Assembly: GCA_964522095.1 (NCBI GenBank)
Contig: CAZFSO010000048.1
Coordinates: 1-17,305, forward strand
Source: UBA6054 sp964522095
Lineage (GTDB): Bacteria; Planctomycetota; Phycisphaerae; Phycisphaerales; UBA1924
Reading direction: 5' to 3'
DNA: 17,305 bases
Under the pieces are notes generated by a model. It was given only the letters and a program-made list of their open reading frames with translations. It made no database searches and had not been told where the DNA came from. A program made the translations under genes and the position numbers. This document shows positions 1 through 6,464 of this stretch, one piece after another (the stretch's first letter is position 1; every line of letters begins with the position of its first letter).

Positions 1-528
1 ACGAGTTCGACCCCCCTGGCCTGGTCGCTGGTGATGGCCGGCCTCTCGCCCGGGGCGGCGCTGATCCTGCTGCTCGTCGGGCCCGCCGTGAACGTCGCGA
101 CCATGAGTTGGGTGGTCAAGGACCTGGGCTGGCGCGTGCTGGTGGTCTACGTGGGCGTGATCGCGGCCGTCGCGCTGGGCGCGGGCATCGTCTTTGATGA
201 GTTCTTCGCCCACGCGGTGACCCTGGCCGAGCGGGCCGCGGGCGACCACCACGCGCCGGGCGGCTGGTGGGCCTGGACCAAGGCCGCGGGCGCGATCGCG
301 TTCGTCGCGGTGCTGGCCCACGCCCTGGCCGAACGCTTCCGACCGGCGAAGAAGTCGTGCTGTGCGGGCGCGCCCGCCGCCGCCGGTGGATCGTGCTGCG
401 CGGGCAAGGCGCAGGCATCCAGCCCCGCGCCCGCGTCCTGCTGCGCCGGCAAGACGGTCGCCCTGCCCACGCCCTCCTGCTGCGGCGGCAAGGGCGATGC
501 GCCCGCCTGCGGGTGTTCCAAACCATGA
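1..528 (+). CDS. Permease C-terminal part, Cu/Zn- or arsenite-efflux type, with Cys-Cys-rich tail (5' partial)
   Basis: The reading frame is open from the first base, so the start lies outside the window and about 175 C-terminal residues remain. Three hydrophobic segments are visible: one around a PGAALILLLVGPAVNVAT stretch, one with VVYVGVIAAVALGAGIV, and a last one with FVAVLAHALA. The PxVN-type segment resembles the COG0701 permease family (DUF318/ArsP-like, including the SO_0444-type Cu/Zn efflux proteins), whose members export metal or metalloid ions across the inner membrane. The last 57 residues form a soluble tail with four SCC or SCCxGK motifs and a final CGC, all plausible soft-metal ligands. 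The TGA stop overlaps the ATG of the next gene, which indicates translational coupling. The family assignment rests on the tail and helix pattern only, and substrate specificity is not shown. Confidence 0.7.
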   Translation, partial: TSSTPLAWSLVMAGLSPGAALILLLVGPAVNVATMSWVVKDLGWRVLVVYVGVIAAVALGAGIVFDEFFAHAVTLAERAAGDHHAPGGWWAWTKAAGAIAFVAVLAHALAERFRPAKKSCCAGAPAAAGGSCCAGKAQASSPAPASCCAGKTVALPTPSCCGGKGDAPACGCSKP

Positions 529-1715
529 TCGGCGACGGCTGGGCCGACAGCGGCGAGGAACGCGCCCGCGACGCCCGCCCGGCGCCCGACCGGCCCCGGC
601 GCGTCGCCGTCGTCACCGGCACGCGGGCCGAGTTCGGCCTGCTCACGCCCGTGATGCACGCCGTCCAGGACCGGCCCGACTGCGAACTGCTCGTCATCGC
701 CGCCGGGTCCCACCTGGTCTCGCCCGCGCTGACCTTCCGCGAGGTCAAGGCGAGGTTCGCCGTCGCCGACTCGATCCCGATGCAGACGGCCGGTCGCGTG
801 GGCCGCGCCCACGACGTCGAAGCGCTCGGCAAGGGCGTGTCGCGGTTCGGGCGGTCGTTCGACCGGCTGCGCCCGGACTGGGTCGTGGTGCTCGGCGACC
901 GCATCGAGGCCTTCGCCGCGGCGGCGGCCGCCTCCGTCGGCGGGTTCGCCCTGGCCCACGTCCACGGCGGCGACCGGGCCGAGGGCGTCGCCGACGAGGC
1001 CATGCGCCACGCCATCACCAAACTGGCGCACCTCCACCTGCCCGCCACCGAGACCAGCGCCGACCGCATCCGACGCATGGGCGAGCCCGAGCGGGCGGTG
1101 GTCGTCGTCGGCTCGCCCGCGGTCGACGGGCTGGACGCCATCGAGCCGATGGACGACGCGGCCTACGCCGACCTCGGCCGCCCACGCGCGGTGGCGCTCT
1201 TCCACCCGATCGGCCGCACGGACGAGCTGGAAGAGCACGCCGCCCACGCCGTGCTGGAGGCCCTGCAAGGCGTGCCCACGCTGGCGCTGCACCCCAACCT
1301 CGACCCCGGACGCCAGGGCGTCATGCGGGCGCTGATGGACGCGCCGACCGGCGTGACCGTGCGCTCGCACCTGGAGCGCACGGCCTTCGTGTCGCTTCTG
1401 AAGCGCGTGGCGGCCGAGGGCGGGGCGCTGGTCGGCAACTCGTCGGCGGGCCTCATCGAGGCGGCGGCCATCGGCTGCCCCAGCGTCGACGTCGGCGACC
1501 GCCAGGGCGGCCGGGAACGGTGCGACGCGCTGACCGCCCACGCGCCCGAGCACGCCGACCGCATCCGGGCGGCGTTCGAGTCGGTGACCGCCCGGCGTCC
1601 GGGATCGTGGTCGCACCCCTTCGGCGACGGGCACGCCGGGCCGCGGATCGCAAGGGCGCTGGCCGATCGCGACCCGCGCGACCCCGCGCTGCTCCGCAAG
1701 CGGTGCGTGTACTGA
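525..1715 (+). CDS. UDP-N-acetylglucosamine 2-epimerase, NeuC-like (hydrolysing type)
   Basis: 396 aa. Enzymes of this family convert UDP-GlcNAc to ManNAc plus UDP, the first step towards sialic-acid-like nonulosonates, in the cytoplasm. Visible GT-B-like epimerase motifs are VTGTRAEFGLL (30-40), LGDRIEAF (123-130), HVHGGD followed by EGVADEAMRHAITKLAHLH (145-171), a substrate-loop HPNLD (256-260) and GNSSAGLIEAA (304-314). TGTRA(D/E)(F/Y)GLL fits the NeuC branch rather than WecB. The usual HxHGGE is HVHGGD here, a conservative Glu-to-Asp change at a conserved position. The ATG at 525 overlaps the upstream TGA (ATGA); a longer frame to 267 would run inside the permease gene and is rejected. 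The last 30 residues are basic and poorly conserved in appearance. No neuB or neuA gene is in the window, so the final sugar is unknown. Confidence 0.85.
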   Translation: MIGDGWADSGEERARDARPAPDRPRRVAVVTGTRAEFGLLTPVMHAVQDRPDCELLVIAAGSHLVSPALTFREVKARFAVADSIPMQTAGRVGRAHDVEALGKGVSRFGRSFDRLRPDWVVVLGDRIEAFAAAAAASVGGFALAHVHGGDRAEGVADEAMRHAITKLAHLHLPATETSADRIRRMGEPERAVVVVGSPAVDGLDAIEPMDDAAYADLGRPRAVALFHPIGRTDELEEHAAHAVLEALQGVPTLALHPNLDPGRQGVMRALMDAPTGVTVRSHLERTAFVSLLKRVAAEGGALVGNSSAGLIEAAAIGCPSVDVGDRQGGRERCDALTAHAPEHADRIRAAFESVTARRPGSWSHPFGDGHAGPRIARALADRDPRDPALLRKRCVY

Positions 1716-1738
1716 CCGGCCCCGGCGCCCCGCGTCAC

Positions 1739-1744
1739 AAGGAG
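1739..1744 (+). promoter_or_regulatory. Shine-Dalgarno AAGGAG deciding a GTG start
   Basis: AAGGAG lies 8 nt before the GTG at 1753. This fixes the start of the GT4 gene at a non-ATG codon and shows that this organism does use canonical ribosome sites for some genes. Confidence 0.7.
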
Positions 1745-1752
1745 CGGCCCTC

Positions 1753-3000
1753 GTGCAAGAGTTCCAAGGGGGTATCGGCCCCGAAACCGGCCCGGAGCGG
1801 GCGCTGCGCGTGCTGAAGTTCACCGACACGGTCGCGGACGTCAACGGCGTGTGCCGGTTCATCCAGAACGCGGCCCGCCGGGCCGGCGAGACCGGGCGCG
1901 ACCTCACCGTGGTCACCTCCACGCGCATCCCGCTGCCCGAAGAGGCCAGGCTCGACAACCTCATCAACTTCCGCCCGATTCTCGCCACGCGCATGCCCAA
2001 GTACGAGAACCTGGAACTGGCCCTGCCGCCCGCGCCCGCGATGCTGGCCCACGCCCGGCGGGCCCGCCCCCACGTGGTCCACGTCTCCACGCCCGGCCCG
2101 GTCGGATGCGTCGGCATGCTCGCGGCCCGGCTGATGCGCGTCCCGGTGGTGGGGGTCTACCACACGGACTTCCCGGCCTACGTCGACCGCCTGTTCGACG
2201 ACCGCGCGGCCACCGCCGTCTGCGAGCGCCTCATGGGCGCGTTCTACAGGCCGTTCCAGGCGGTGTTCACGCGATCGGCGGACTACGCCGCCCGGCTGCG
2301 CTCCCTGGGAATCCGCGAGGACCGGCTCGTGCGCCTGCGCGCGGGCTTCGACGACCGCTGCTTCGGGTCGCGCTTCCGAGACCCCGGGGTGTGGGCGCCG
2401 CACGGGATCGACCCGGGCACGGTCAAGGTGCTCTTCTGCGGGCGGGTGTCGGTCGAGAAGAGCCTGCCCCTGCTGGCGGGGGTGTGGCCGTCGGTGCGCC
2501 GGGCGGCCGCCGAGCGGGGGGTGGCCGCCGACCTGGTGATCGTCGGCGATGGGCCGTACCGGGCGACGATGGAGCGCGACCTGCGCGGAGCGGGCGCGCA
2601 CTTCCTCGGCTTCCGTCACGGCGAGGAACTCGCCCGCCTGTACGCCTCCTGCGACCTCTTCGCGTTCCCCAGCACCACCGACACGCTCGGGCAGGTCGTG
2701 ATGGAATCCCAGGCGTCGGGCGTGCCCGTGCTGGTCACCGACCGCGGCGGGCCGCGGGAGATCGTCCACGACGGCCGGACCGGCCTCGTGCTCCCGGCAG
2801 AGGATCGGCACGCCTGGACGCGGGCGCTGGTCGACCTGGTGTGCGACCACGAACGACGCGGCGCCATGGGCGCCGCCGCGGCCGAGGCGATGAAGGACCA
2901 CAGTTTCGCCGCCAGTTTCGAGCACTACTGGCAAGTCCACGAGCGCGCGGCGAGGACAACACAATGCCCGGACTCTTCAACAAGCCCGGAACGCCAGTGA
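1753..3000 (+). CDS. GT4-family glycosyltransferase (glycosyltransferase group 1)
   Basis: 415 aa, GT-B fold, expected to move a sugar from a nucleotide donor onto a lipid or glycan at the cytoplasmic face. The N-terminal acceptor half carries TDTVADVNGV (24-33), VHVSTPGPVG (109-118) and YHTDFPAY (136-143), as in SQD2/MgtA-like diacylglycerol or phosphatidylinositol glycosyltransferases. The C-terminal donor half has CGRVSVEKSLPLL (229-241, Arg and Lys phosphate binders), VIVGDGPYR (262-270) and FPSTTDTLGQVVMESQASG (305-323). Asp310 and Glu318 occupy the EX7E positions, with Asp replacing the first Glu, a common variant in this clade. The start is GTG with AAGGAG 8 nt upstream. It follows the epimerase gene by 37 nt on the same strand, so co-transcription is likely. 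Donor and acceptor cannot be read from sequence; a glycolipid or surface-glycan role is inference. Confidence 0.85.
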   Translation: MQEFQGGIGPETGPERALRVLKFTDTVADVNGVCRFIQNAARRAGETGRDLTVVTSTRIPLPEEARLDNLINFRPILATRMPKYENLELALPPAPAMLAHARRARPHVVHVSTPGPVGCVGMLAARLMRVPVVGVYHTDFPAYVDRLFDDRAATAVCERLMGAFYRPFQAVFTRSADYAARLRSLGIREDRLVRLRAGFDDRCFGSRFRDPGVWAPHGIDPGTVKVLFCGRVSVEKSLPLLAGVWPSVRRAAAERGVAADLVIVGDGPYRATMERDLRGAGAHFLGFRHGEELARLYASCDLFAFPSTTDTLGQVVMESQASGVPVLVTDRGGPREIVHDGRTGLVLPAEDRHAWTRALVDLVCDHERRGAMGAAAAEAMKDHSFAASFEHYWQVHERAARTTQCPDSSTSPERQ

Positions 3001-3029
3001 CGGGATGGCCGAGCGCCTCGGCGTGAAGA

Positions 3030-3048
3030 GGCCGGCCGGAAGCCGGCC
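3030..3048. terminator. Hairpin between convergent genes
   Basis: A perfect 7-bp inverted repeat, GGCCGGC / GCCGGCC, with a 5-nt loop sits in the 73-nt gap between two convergent stop codons. There is no T-run on either side. It could serve both transcripts as a bidirectional, perhaps Rho-assisted, terminator. Confidence 0.4.
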
Positions 3049-3073
3049 CCACCAGAGCCCCCGCTCCGTCCGA

Positions 3074-4366
3074 TCAGAGCTGGTTCACGCGCCCGCGCAC
3101 GTTGTCGAGCACGTTCATGAAGTTGATGTAGCCGTCGTAGGGCGAGTCGTACGGGCTGAAGTACTTGTGCACGTCGCCGTCGGCCCAGTACTTGGTGCAC
3201 ATGTAGTAGAAGTGGTCGCTGGTGGTGAGTTTGCGCCAGTCCTCGAGGACGTAGGCGGCGTGCTCCAGGCGTTCGGGGTCCGCGGCGGACTTGATCTCGA
3301 CCAGCCGGTCCTTGAGCGCCTTCTCCACCCGGTAGGTCTCCTCCAGCGCGTTCCACTGCATCGCGTTGCCGCGCCAGGCCGTCAGGTCGCGCTCCGTGTC
3401 CGCCCACGAGATGAACTCGGGCACGTCGTAGACGCCGACCGGCTCGAACTGCTCGAAGGCCATCGACGGCGTGATGAAGTGGTTCTCGGTGGTCCCGTCG
3501 CGCTTCTTGGCCACGTCGAACACCGCCTGCGGCAGGTGGCTGAGGAACTCGAAGATGCCCGTCTCCGCCCACTGGTGCTCGCCGAAGGTCTCGTAGTCCA
3601 TGAACAGGTTGCACAGGTACCCGTCGCCGTTGATCTGGTGGACCCACTGCGCGAACCGCTCGGCCGACAGCGGCCACTCCGACCAGCCCTTGTTGGAGAA
3701 GCGGAAGGCCACGTCGTCGGAGAGCCGGTAGTTCTTGAGCAGCAGGCCGAAGGGCGTGCCGTCGGGCCGGACCAGGGGCGACCCGTCGTCGCCGGGCGGC
3801 GCGTAGAGATAGTTGGGGCTGCGGAAGCCCAGGTGGCGGTCGACCCCCTCGCAGAGCGCCCCCAGGAAGCGCGCCGAGCCGTCGGGGTTCTTCAGGCCGG
3901 CGATGAAGCGGGCCAGATCGTTGGAGTAGATCAGTTCGGTGTTGCGGAAGACCCTGGGACGCTGGCCGAAAAGGTTCTCGATCCGCCGCGTGTGGGCGTC
4001 GACCTGCTCGACGAACTCCTCCTTGGAGTAGATGAACGAGAGCGAGTGGTAGTCCGTCTCGCCGACGAACTCGCAGCAGCCGGTCTCCGCCAGTTCGGCG
4101 AACAGGTCGATCACGTCGGGGGTGAACTTCTTCCACTGGTCGATCACGGTGCCGGTCAGGGCGAAGGACACGCGGAAGTTGCCCTCGTGCCGCCGCACCA
4201 GGTCGAGGATCATCCTGGTGGCCGGGCGGTAGCACTTGTCGGCGACCTTGCGGCAGATGGCGCCGTTCTTGTCCTCGTCGAAGTAGAACGGGTCGGTGTG
4301 GAAGACCGAGTACGGCTTGAGCCGGTGGGGCTGGTGGACCTCGAAATAGAACACGACGGACGCCAT
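3074..4366 (-). CDS. Glycoside hydrolase family 57, alpha-amylase/alpha-glucan-active type
   Basis: 430 aa, no signal peptide, so probably cytoplasmic. GH57 enzymes cleave or rearrange alpha-glucans such as glycogen with a retaining mechanism. Conserved regions are visible: HQPHR (11-15), the region around GNFRVSFALTGTV (62-74), RNTELIYSND (141-150) containing the likely nucleophile Glu144, and FMDYETFGEHQW (255-266) containing the likely acid/base Asp257. This motif set matches the archaeal MJ1611-type amylase branch better than the branching-enzyme or 4-alpha-glucanotransferase branches; that is recalled family knowledge. The start is chosen at the ATG preceded by GGGAGGTG at good spacing; a longer frame continues upstream but lacks a ribosome site. 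A promoter-like pair and a palindrome lie upstream, suggesting its own regulation. It converges on the GT4 gene. Glycogen or maltodextrin turnover is the likely role. Confidence 0.88.
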   Translation of the reverse strand: MASVVFYFEVHQPHRLKPYSVFHTDPFYFDEDKNGAICRKVADKCYRPATRMILDLVRRHEGNFRVSFALTGTVIDQWKKFTPDVIDLFAELAETGCCEFVGETDYHSLSFIYSKEEFVEQVDAHTRRIENLFGQRPRVFRNTELIYSNDLARFIAGLKNPDGSARFLGALCEGVDRHLGFRSPNYLYAPPGDDGSPLVRPDGTPFGLLLKNYRLSDDVAFRFSNKGWSEWPLSAERFAQWVHQINGDGYLCNLFMDYETFGEHQWAETGIFEFLSHLPQAVFDVAKKRDGTTENHFITPSMAFEQFEPVGVYDVPEFISWADTERDLTAWRGNAMQWNALEETYRVEKALKDRLVEIKSAADPERLEHAAYVLEDWRKLTTSDHFYYMCTKYWADGDVHKYFSPYDSPYDGYINFMNVLDNVRGRVNQL

Positions 4367-4415
4367 GGCACACCTCCCGGGAATCACCGCACGAGCCGGA
4401 ACGGATCGAACACCC

Positions 4416-4445
4416 ATTGTGGCGTGCACCGGGGGTGTTTGGCAA
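4416..4445 (-). promoter_or_regulatory. Predicted sigma-70-like promoter of the GH57 gene
   Basis: On the minus strand, TTGCCA (4445-4440, 5 of 6 match to TTGACA) is followed after 18 nt by CACAAT (4421-4416, 4 of 6 match to TATAAT). A start about 7 nt downstream would give a leader of about 43 nt that includes the GGGAGGTG ribosome site before the ATG at 4366. Confidence 0.45.
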
Positions 4446-4469
4446 GCGCGTGAAAGAGATATCACGCGC
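4446..4469. promoter_or_regulatory. 8-bp perfect inverted repeat abutting the GH57 -35 element (operator or terminator)
   Basis: GCGCGTGA, an 8-nt spacer (AAGAGATA) and TCACGCGC form a perfect palindrome. It ends directly beside the predicted -35 hexamer of the GH57 gene and lies 25 nt beyond the stop of the LptG-like gene. It could be a binding site for a dimeric activator, or a hairpin terminator for the upstream gene, although only two T follow the stem. Confidence 0.4.
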
Positions 4470-4494
4470 AGGCCCCCCGCCCCCCGCGCCCGCC

Positions 4495-5619
4495 TCAGGT
4501 CTTCAGCCCGCTCACCTGGGCGACCGCCACCACCGAGAGGATCATCACCGGCAGGAAGGCCGCCACCGCGGCCGGGATCCCCGGGACCACCGCCGAGGCG
4601 CCCAGCACGCCCCCGATCAGGGCGGCGATGGCGACCGGGGCGCACTTGAGGGACTGGACGACCATGTTCGTCGGCTCGCGCCGCACGTAGAAGGGCATCG
4701 CGATCACCAGGGCCAGCAGGCCCGAGATCATCATCGCCACGCGCCCCCACCGGATGCGCTCCAGGGCCGCCCGCTGCTCGGCGTCCATCAGCGTCTCCCG
4801 GTCGAGCATCTGGCCGACCTGGCGGAAACTCAGCGCGTTGCGGTACGACTGGAACCGGTTCATGCGCAGGCGGTCGGGGTCCAGCGACGATTCGACCCGC
4901 TCGACCGGCCCGGCGGGGACGCCCGGCGCGCGCCCGCGGGCCTCGGCCACGGCGTTCTCAAGAACCCACGCCCCGTCCCGGTACACCGCCCGGTCGGCGC
5001 GGATCGCCCGCACGGCCCGGCCGTCGGGGTCGCGCTCCATGATGAACAGCCCCGTCAGTTCGCCCGTGTCGGCGTCGAAGCCCTCGGCGCGGAACAGGCG
5101 GCCCTGCCCGTCCTCGGTCAGCGAAACGCTGGCAACCCCCAGGCTGTGCTCGCCCGCGTCGCGGTGCTCACGCGCGAGCAGCGGGGCGATCCGGGGGATG
5201 ACCAGTTCCTGGTTGAGCAGTTGCACGCCGGTCAGCAGCACGGCCACGAGCAGGATCGGGCGCATCACGCGGTGCAGGCCCAGCCCGGCCGCCATCATCG
5301 CGATGAACTCGCGCTGGCGCGTCAGTTGCGAGCAGGTGAAGCCCATCGCCGCGACCATCACCATGCCCAGCAGGAAGTTGTACAGTTGCAAAAGTTTGGG
5401 CCACCACAGGTCGGCGATCAGCACGGCCGCGACCGCCGCCCGACGCAGCCCCCCGGCCGATTCCGCCCCCGCCTCGGCCGCCATCTCGCCCGCGAGCCGC
5501 AGGAACCGGTCCATGTTCATCACCACGTCCACCACCACCACGAACCCGCACAGGATCACGAACAACGCCACCGCGTTGACGAGAAACTGGCGGGCGATGT
5601 ACCGGTCGAGGATGGTCAC
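4495..5619 (-). CDS. LptF/LptG (YjgP/YjgQ) family permease, LptG-like
   Basis: 374 aa, the usual size for this family. LptF and LptG form the inner-membrane part of the ABC machine that extracts lipopolysaccharide and passes it to the periplasmic bridge. Features seen: an N-terminal amphipathic start, ILDRYIARQFLVNAV; transmembrane segments near 12-33, 72-95, 119-136, 293-312, 326-345 and 348-369; the coupling region REFIAMMAAGLGLHRVMRP (103-121); NQELVIPRIAP (136-146); and a periplasmic domain of about 150 residues (145-290). The start is GTG at 5619, because no upstream in-frame ATG or ribosome site exists before the spacer repeats. A TACCAT hexamer lies 5 nt upstream, suggesting a leaderless transcript. 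A second, larger family member lies three genes upstream. LptB is not in the window. Confidence 0.82.
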   Translation of the reverse strand: MTILDRYIARQFLVNAVALFVILCGFVVVVDVVMNMDRFLRLAGEMAAEAGAESAGGLRRAAVAAVLIADLWWPKLLQLYNFLLGMVMVAAMGFTCSQLTRQREFIAMMAAGLGLHRVMRPILLVAVLLTGVQLLNQELVIPRIAPLLAREHRDAGEHSLGVASVSLTEDGQGRLFRAEGFDADTGELTGLFIMERDPDGRAVRAIRADRAVYRDGAWVLENAVAEARGRAPGVPAGPVERVESSLDPDRLRMNRFQSYRNALSFRQVGQMLDRETLMDAEQRAALERIRWGRVAMMISGLLALVIAMPFYVRREPTNMVVQSLKCAPVAIAALIGGVLGASAVVPGIPAAVAAFLPVMILSVVAVAQVSGLKT

Positions 5620-5671
5620 GGGGGATGGTATGGGGGATGGGGTCAGGGATCGGCCATCAGGGACCAGGGAT
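5620..5671. repeat. Degenerate G-rich heptamer repeats before the LptG-like gene
   Basis: Two exact copies of GGGGGATGG (5620-5628 and 5632-5640) are followed by CAGGGAT (5644), CAGGGAC (5658) and CAGGGAT (5665), which are in 7-nt phase. Together with the units at 5704 and 5745 they make up most of the 167-nt spacer between the PAP2 and LptG-like genes. Confidence 0.6.
5625..5630 (-). promoter_or_regulatory. TANNNT -10-like hexamer, leaderless geometry, LptG-like gene
   Basis: TACCAT on the minus strand ends 5 nt before the GTG start and no Shine-Dalgarno is seen. One of five such placements in the window. It lies inside a low-complexity spacer, so chance is more plausible here than for the others. 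Confidence 0.3.
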
Positions 5672-5703
5672 GGAGCGCCCTCCGGGCGGGCATTCTTTCG
5701 AAT

Positions 5704-5728
5704 TGATGCCTGATGCCTGATGCCTGAT
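5704..5728. repeat. Tandem heptamer TGATGCC, about 3.6 copies
   Basis: Three perfect head-to-tail copies of TGATGCC plus a partial TGAT. The period is 7 nt, not 3 or 6, so it is typical of intergenic short tandem repeats. A similar 7-nt period is seen on both sides in the same spacer. Confidence 0.8.
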
Positions 5729-5744
5729 CGCCAATCGCACCCCC

Positions 5745-5761
5745 AGTGGCAAGTGGCAAGT
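5745..5761. repeat. Tandem heptamer AGTGGCA, about 2.4 copies
   Basis: Two perfect copies plus AGT, 26 nt past the stop of the PAP2 gene. It is the third distinct 7-nt unit in one spacer. Confidence 0.65.
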
Positions 5762-5786
5762 CCCCGTTTCCCGCCCCCACGGCCCC

Positions 5787-6449
5787 CTACCCATACCGCC
5801 GCGGCTTCGCCAGCGGCTCGAAGAACCGCGCCCAGCCCCAGCCGATCAGGGCGCCCGCGAAGGCGTCGGTCGCGTAGTGCGCGCCGATCATCATGCGGGC
5901 CACCGCGCAGCCGGTCGCCAGGGCGATGAAGATCCACTTCGCCCGCGGCATCCACGCCGCCAGGCACATGCACCCCGCGAACGCCACCGCCACGTGGCTC
6001 GACGGGAAGCCCAGGTTCGACGCGTCGGAGAACCCCGAGAACAGCGGCCGGAAGGCGTACCACCCCGAACGCAGCGTCTCCGTGTCCACCACCGGGCGCT
6101 CCCGCGCCACGACCAGTTTCAGCCCCTCGCTGCACAGGCCCGCCAGAATCGGCGCGAAGAACAGCGACCCCGCCCGGTCCCACACGCGGTCGTGCCGACG
6201 CACGATCCACATCACCAGCAGCCAGGTCCACAACGACCCGGTGATGCGCACCAGCCGGTACAGGTCGGCGTTCTGGAACGGCTCGCGGTCCCGCACGAAG
6301 AGCAGGCGCGCCAGGAACGGGTCCAGCAGCGTCAGCAGCACGAACACGCCCGCCAGCAGCGCCGCCCGGCGCAGCCACGCACGCCGGTGCGCCCGGCGCT
6401 CGCGGGGCGACTCGTACCGGACCAGTTTGTCCTTGCGTTCACTGCCCAT
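5787..6449 (-). CDS. PAP2-family membrane phosphatase
   Basis: 220 aa integral membrane protein of the acid-phosphatase/vanadium-haloperoxidase superfamily, which removes phosphate from lipid phosphates. The three catalytic motifs are all present: KLVVARERP (Lys111, Arg118, Pro119), PSSH (149-152) and RMMIGAHYATD (Arg185, nucleophile His191, Asp195). The first 28 residues are strongly basic, then hydrophobic helices near 29-50, 71-84, 94-112, 153-166, 171-184 and 196-210 follow. Family members act on undecaprenyl pyrophosphate, phosphatidic acid, phosphatidylglycerophosphate or lipid A (LpxE type). Between an ArnT-like glycosyltransferase and Lpt-type permeases, a role in lipid A or carrier-lipid dephosphorylation is plausible but inferred. 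It starts 15 nt after the stop of the upstream gene, so co-transcription is likely. No strong ribosome site is seen. Confidence 0.88.
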   Translation of the reverse strand: MGSERKDKLVRYESPRERRAHRRAWLRRAALLAGVFVLLTLLDPFLARLLFVRDREPFQNADLYRLVRITGSLWTWLLVMWIVRRHDRVWDRAGSLFFAPILAGLCSEGLKLVVARERPVVDTETLRSGWYAFRPLFSGFSDASNLGFPSSHVAVAFAGCMCLAAWMPRAKWIFIALATGCAVARMMIGAHYATDAFAGALIGWGWARFFEPLAKPRRYG

Positions 6450-6464
6450 GCGCGTCCAGCCGCC

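Noticed and set aside
267..524. Longer N terminus for the NeuC-like epimerase
   Set aside because: It lies wholly inside the permease coding region and is Arg/Pro-rich noise. The ATGA overlap at 525 gives a natural start.
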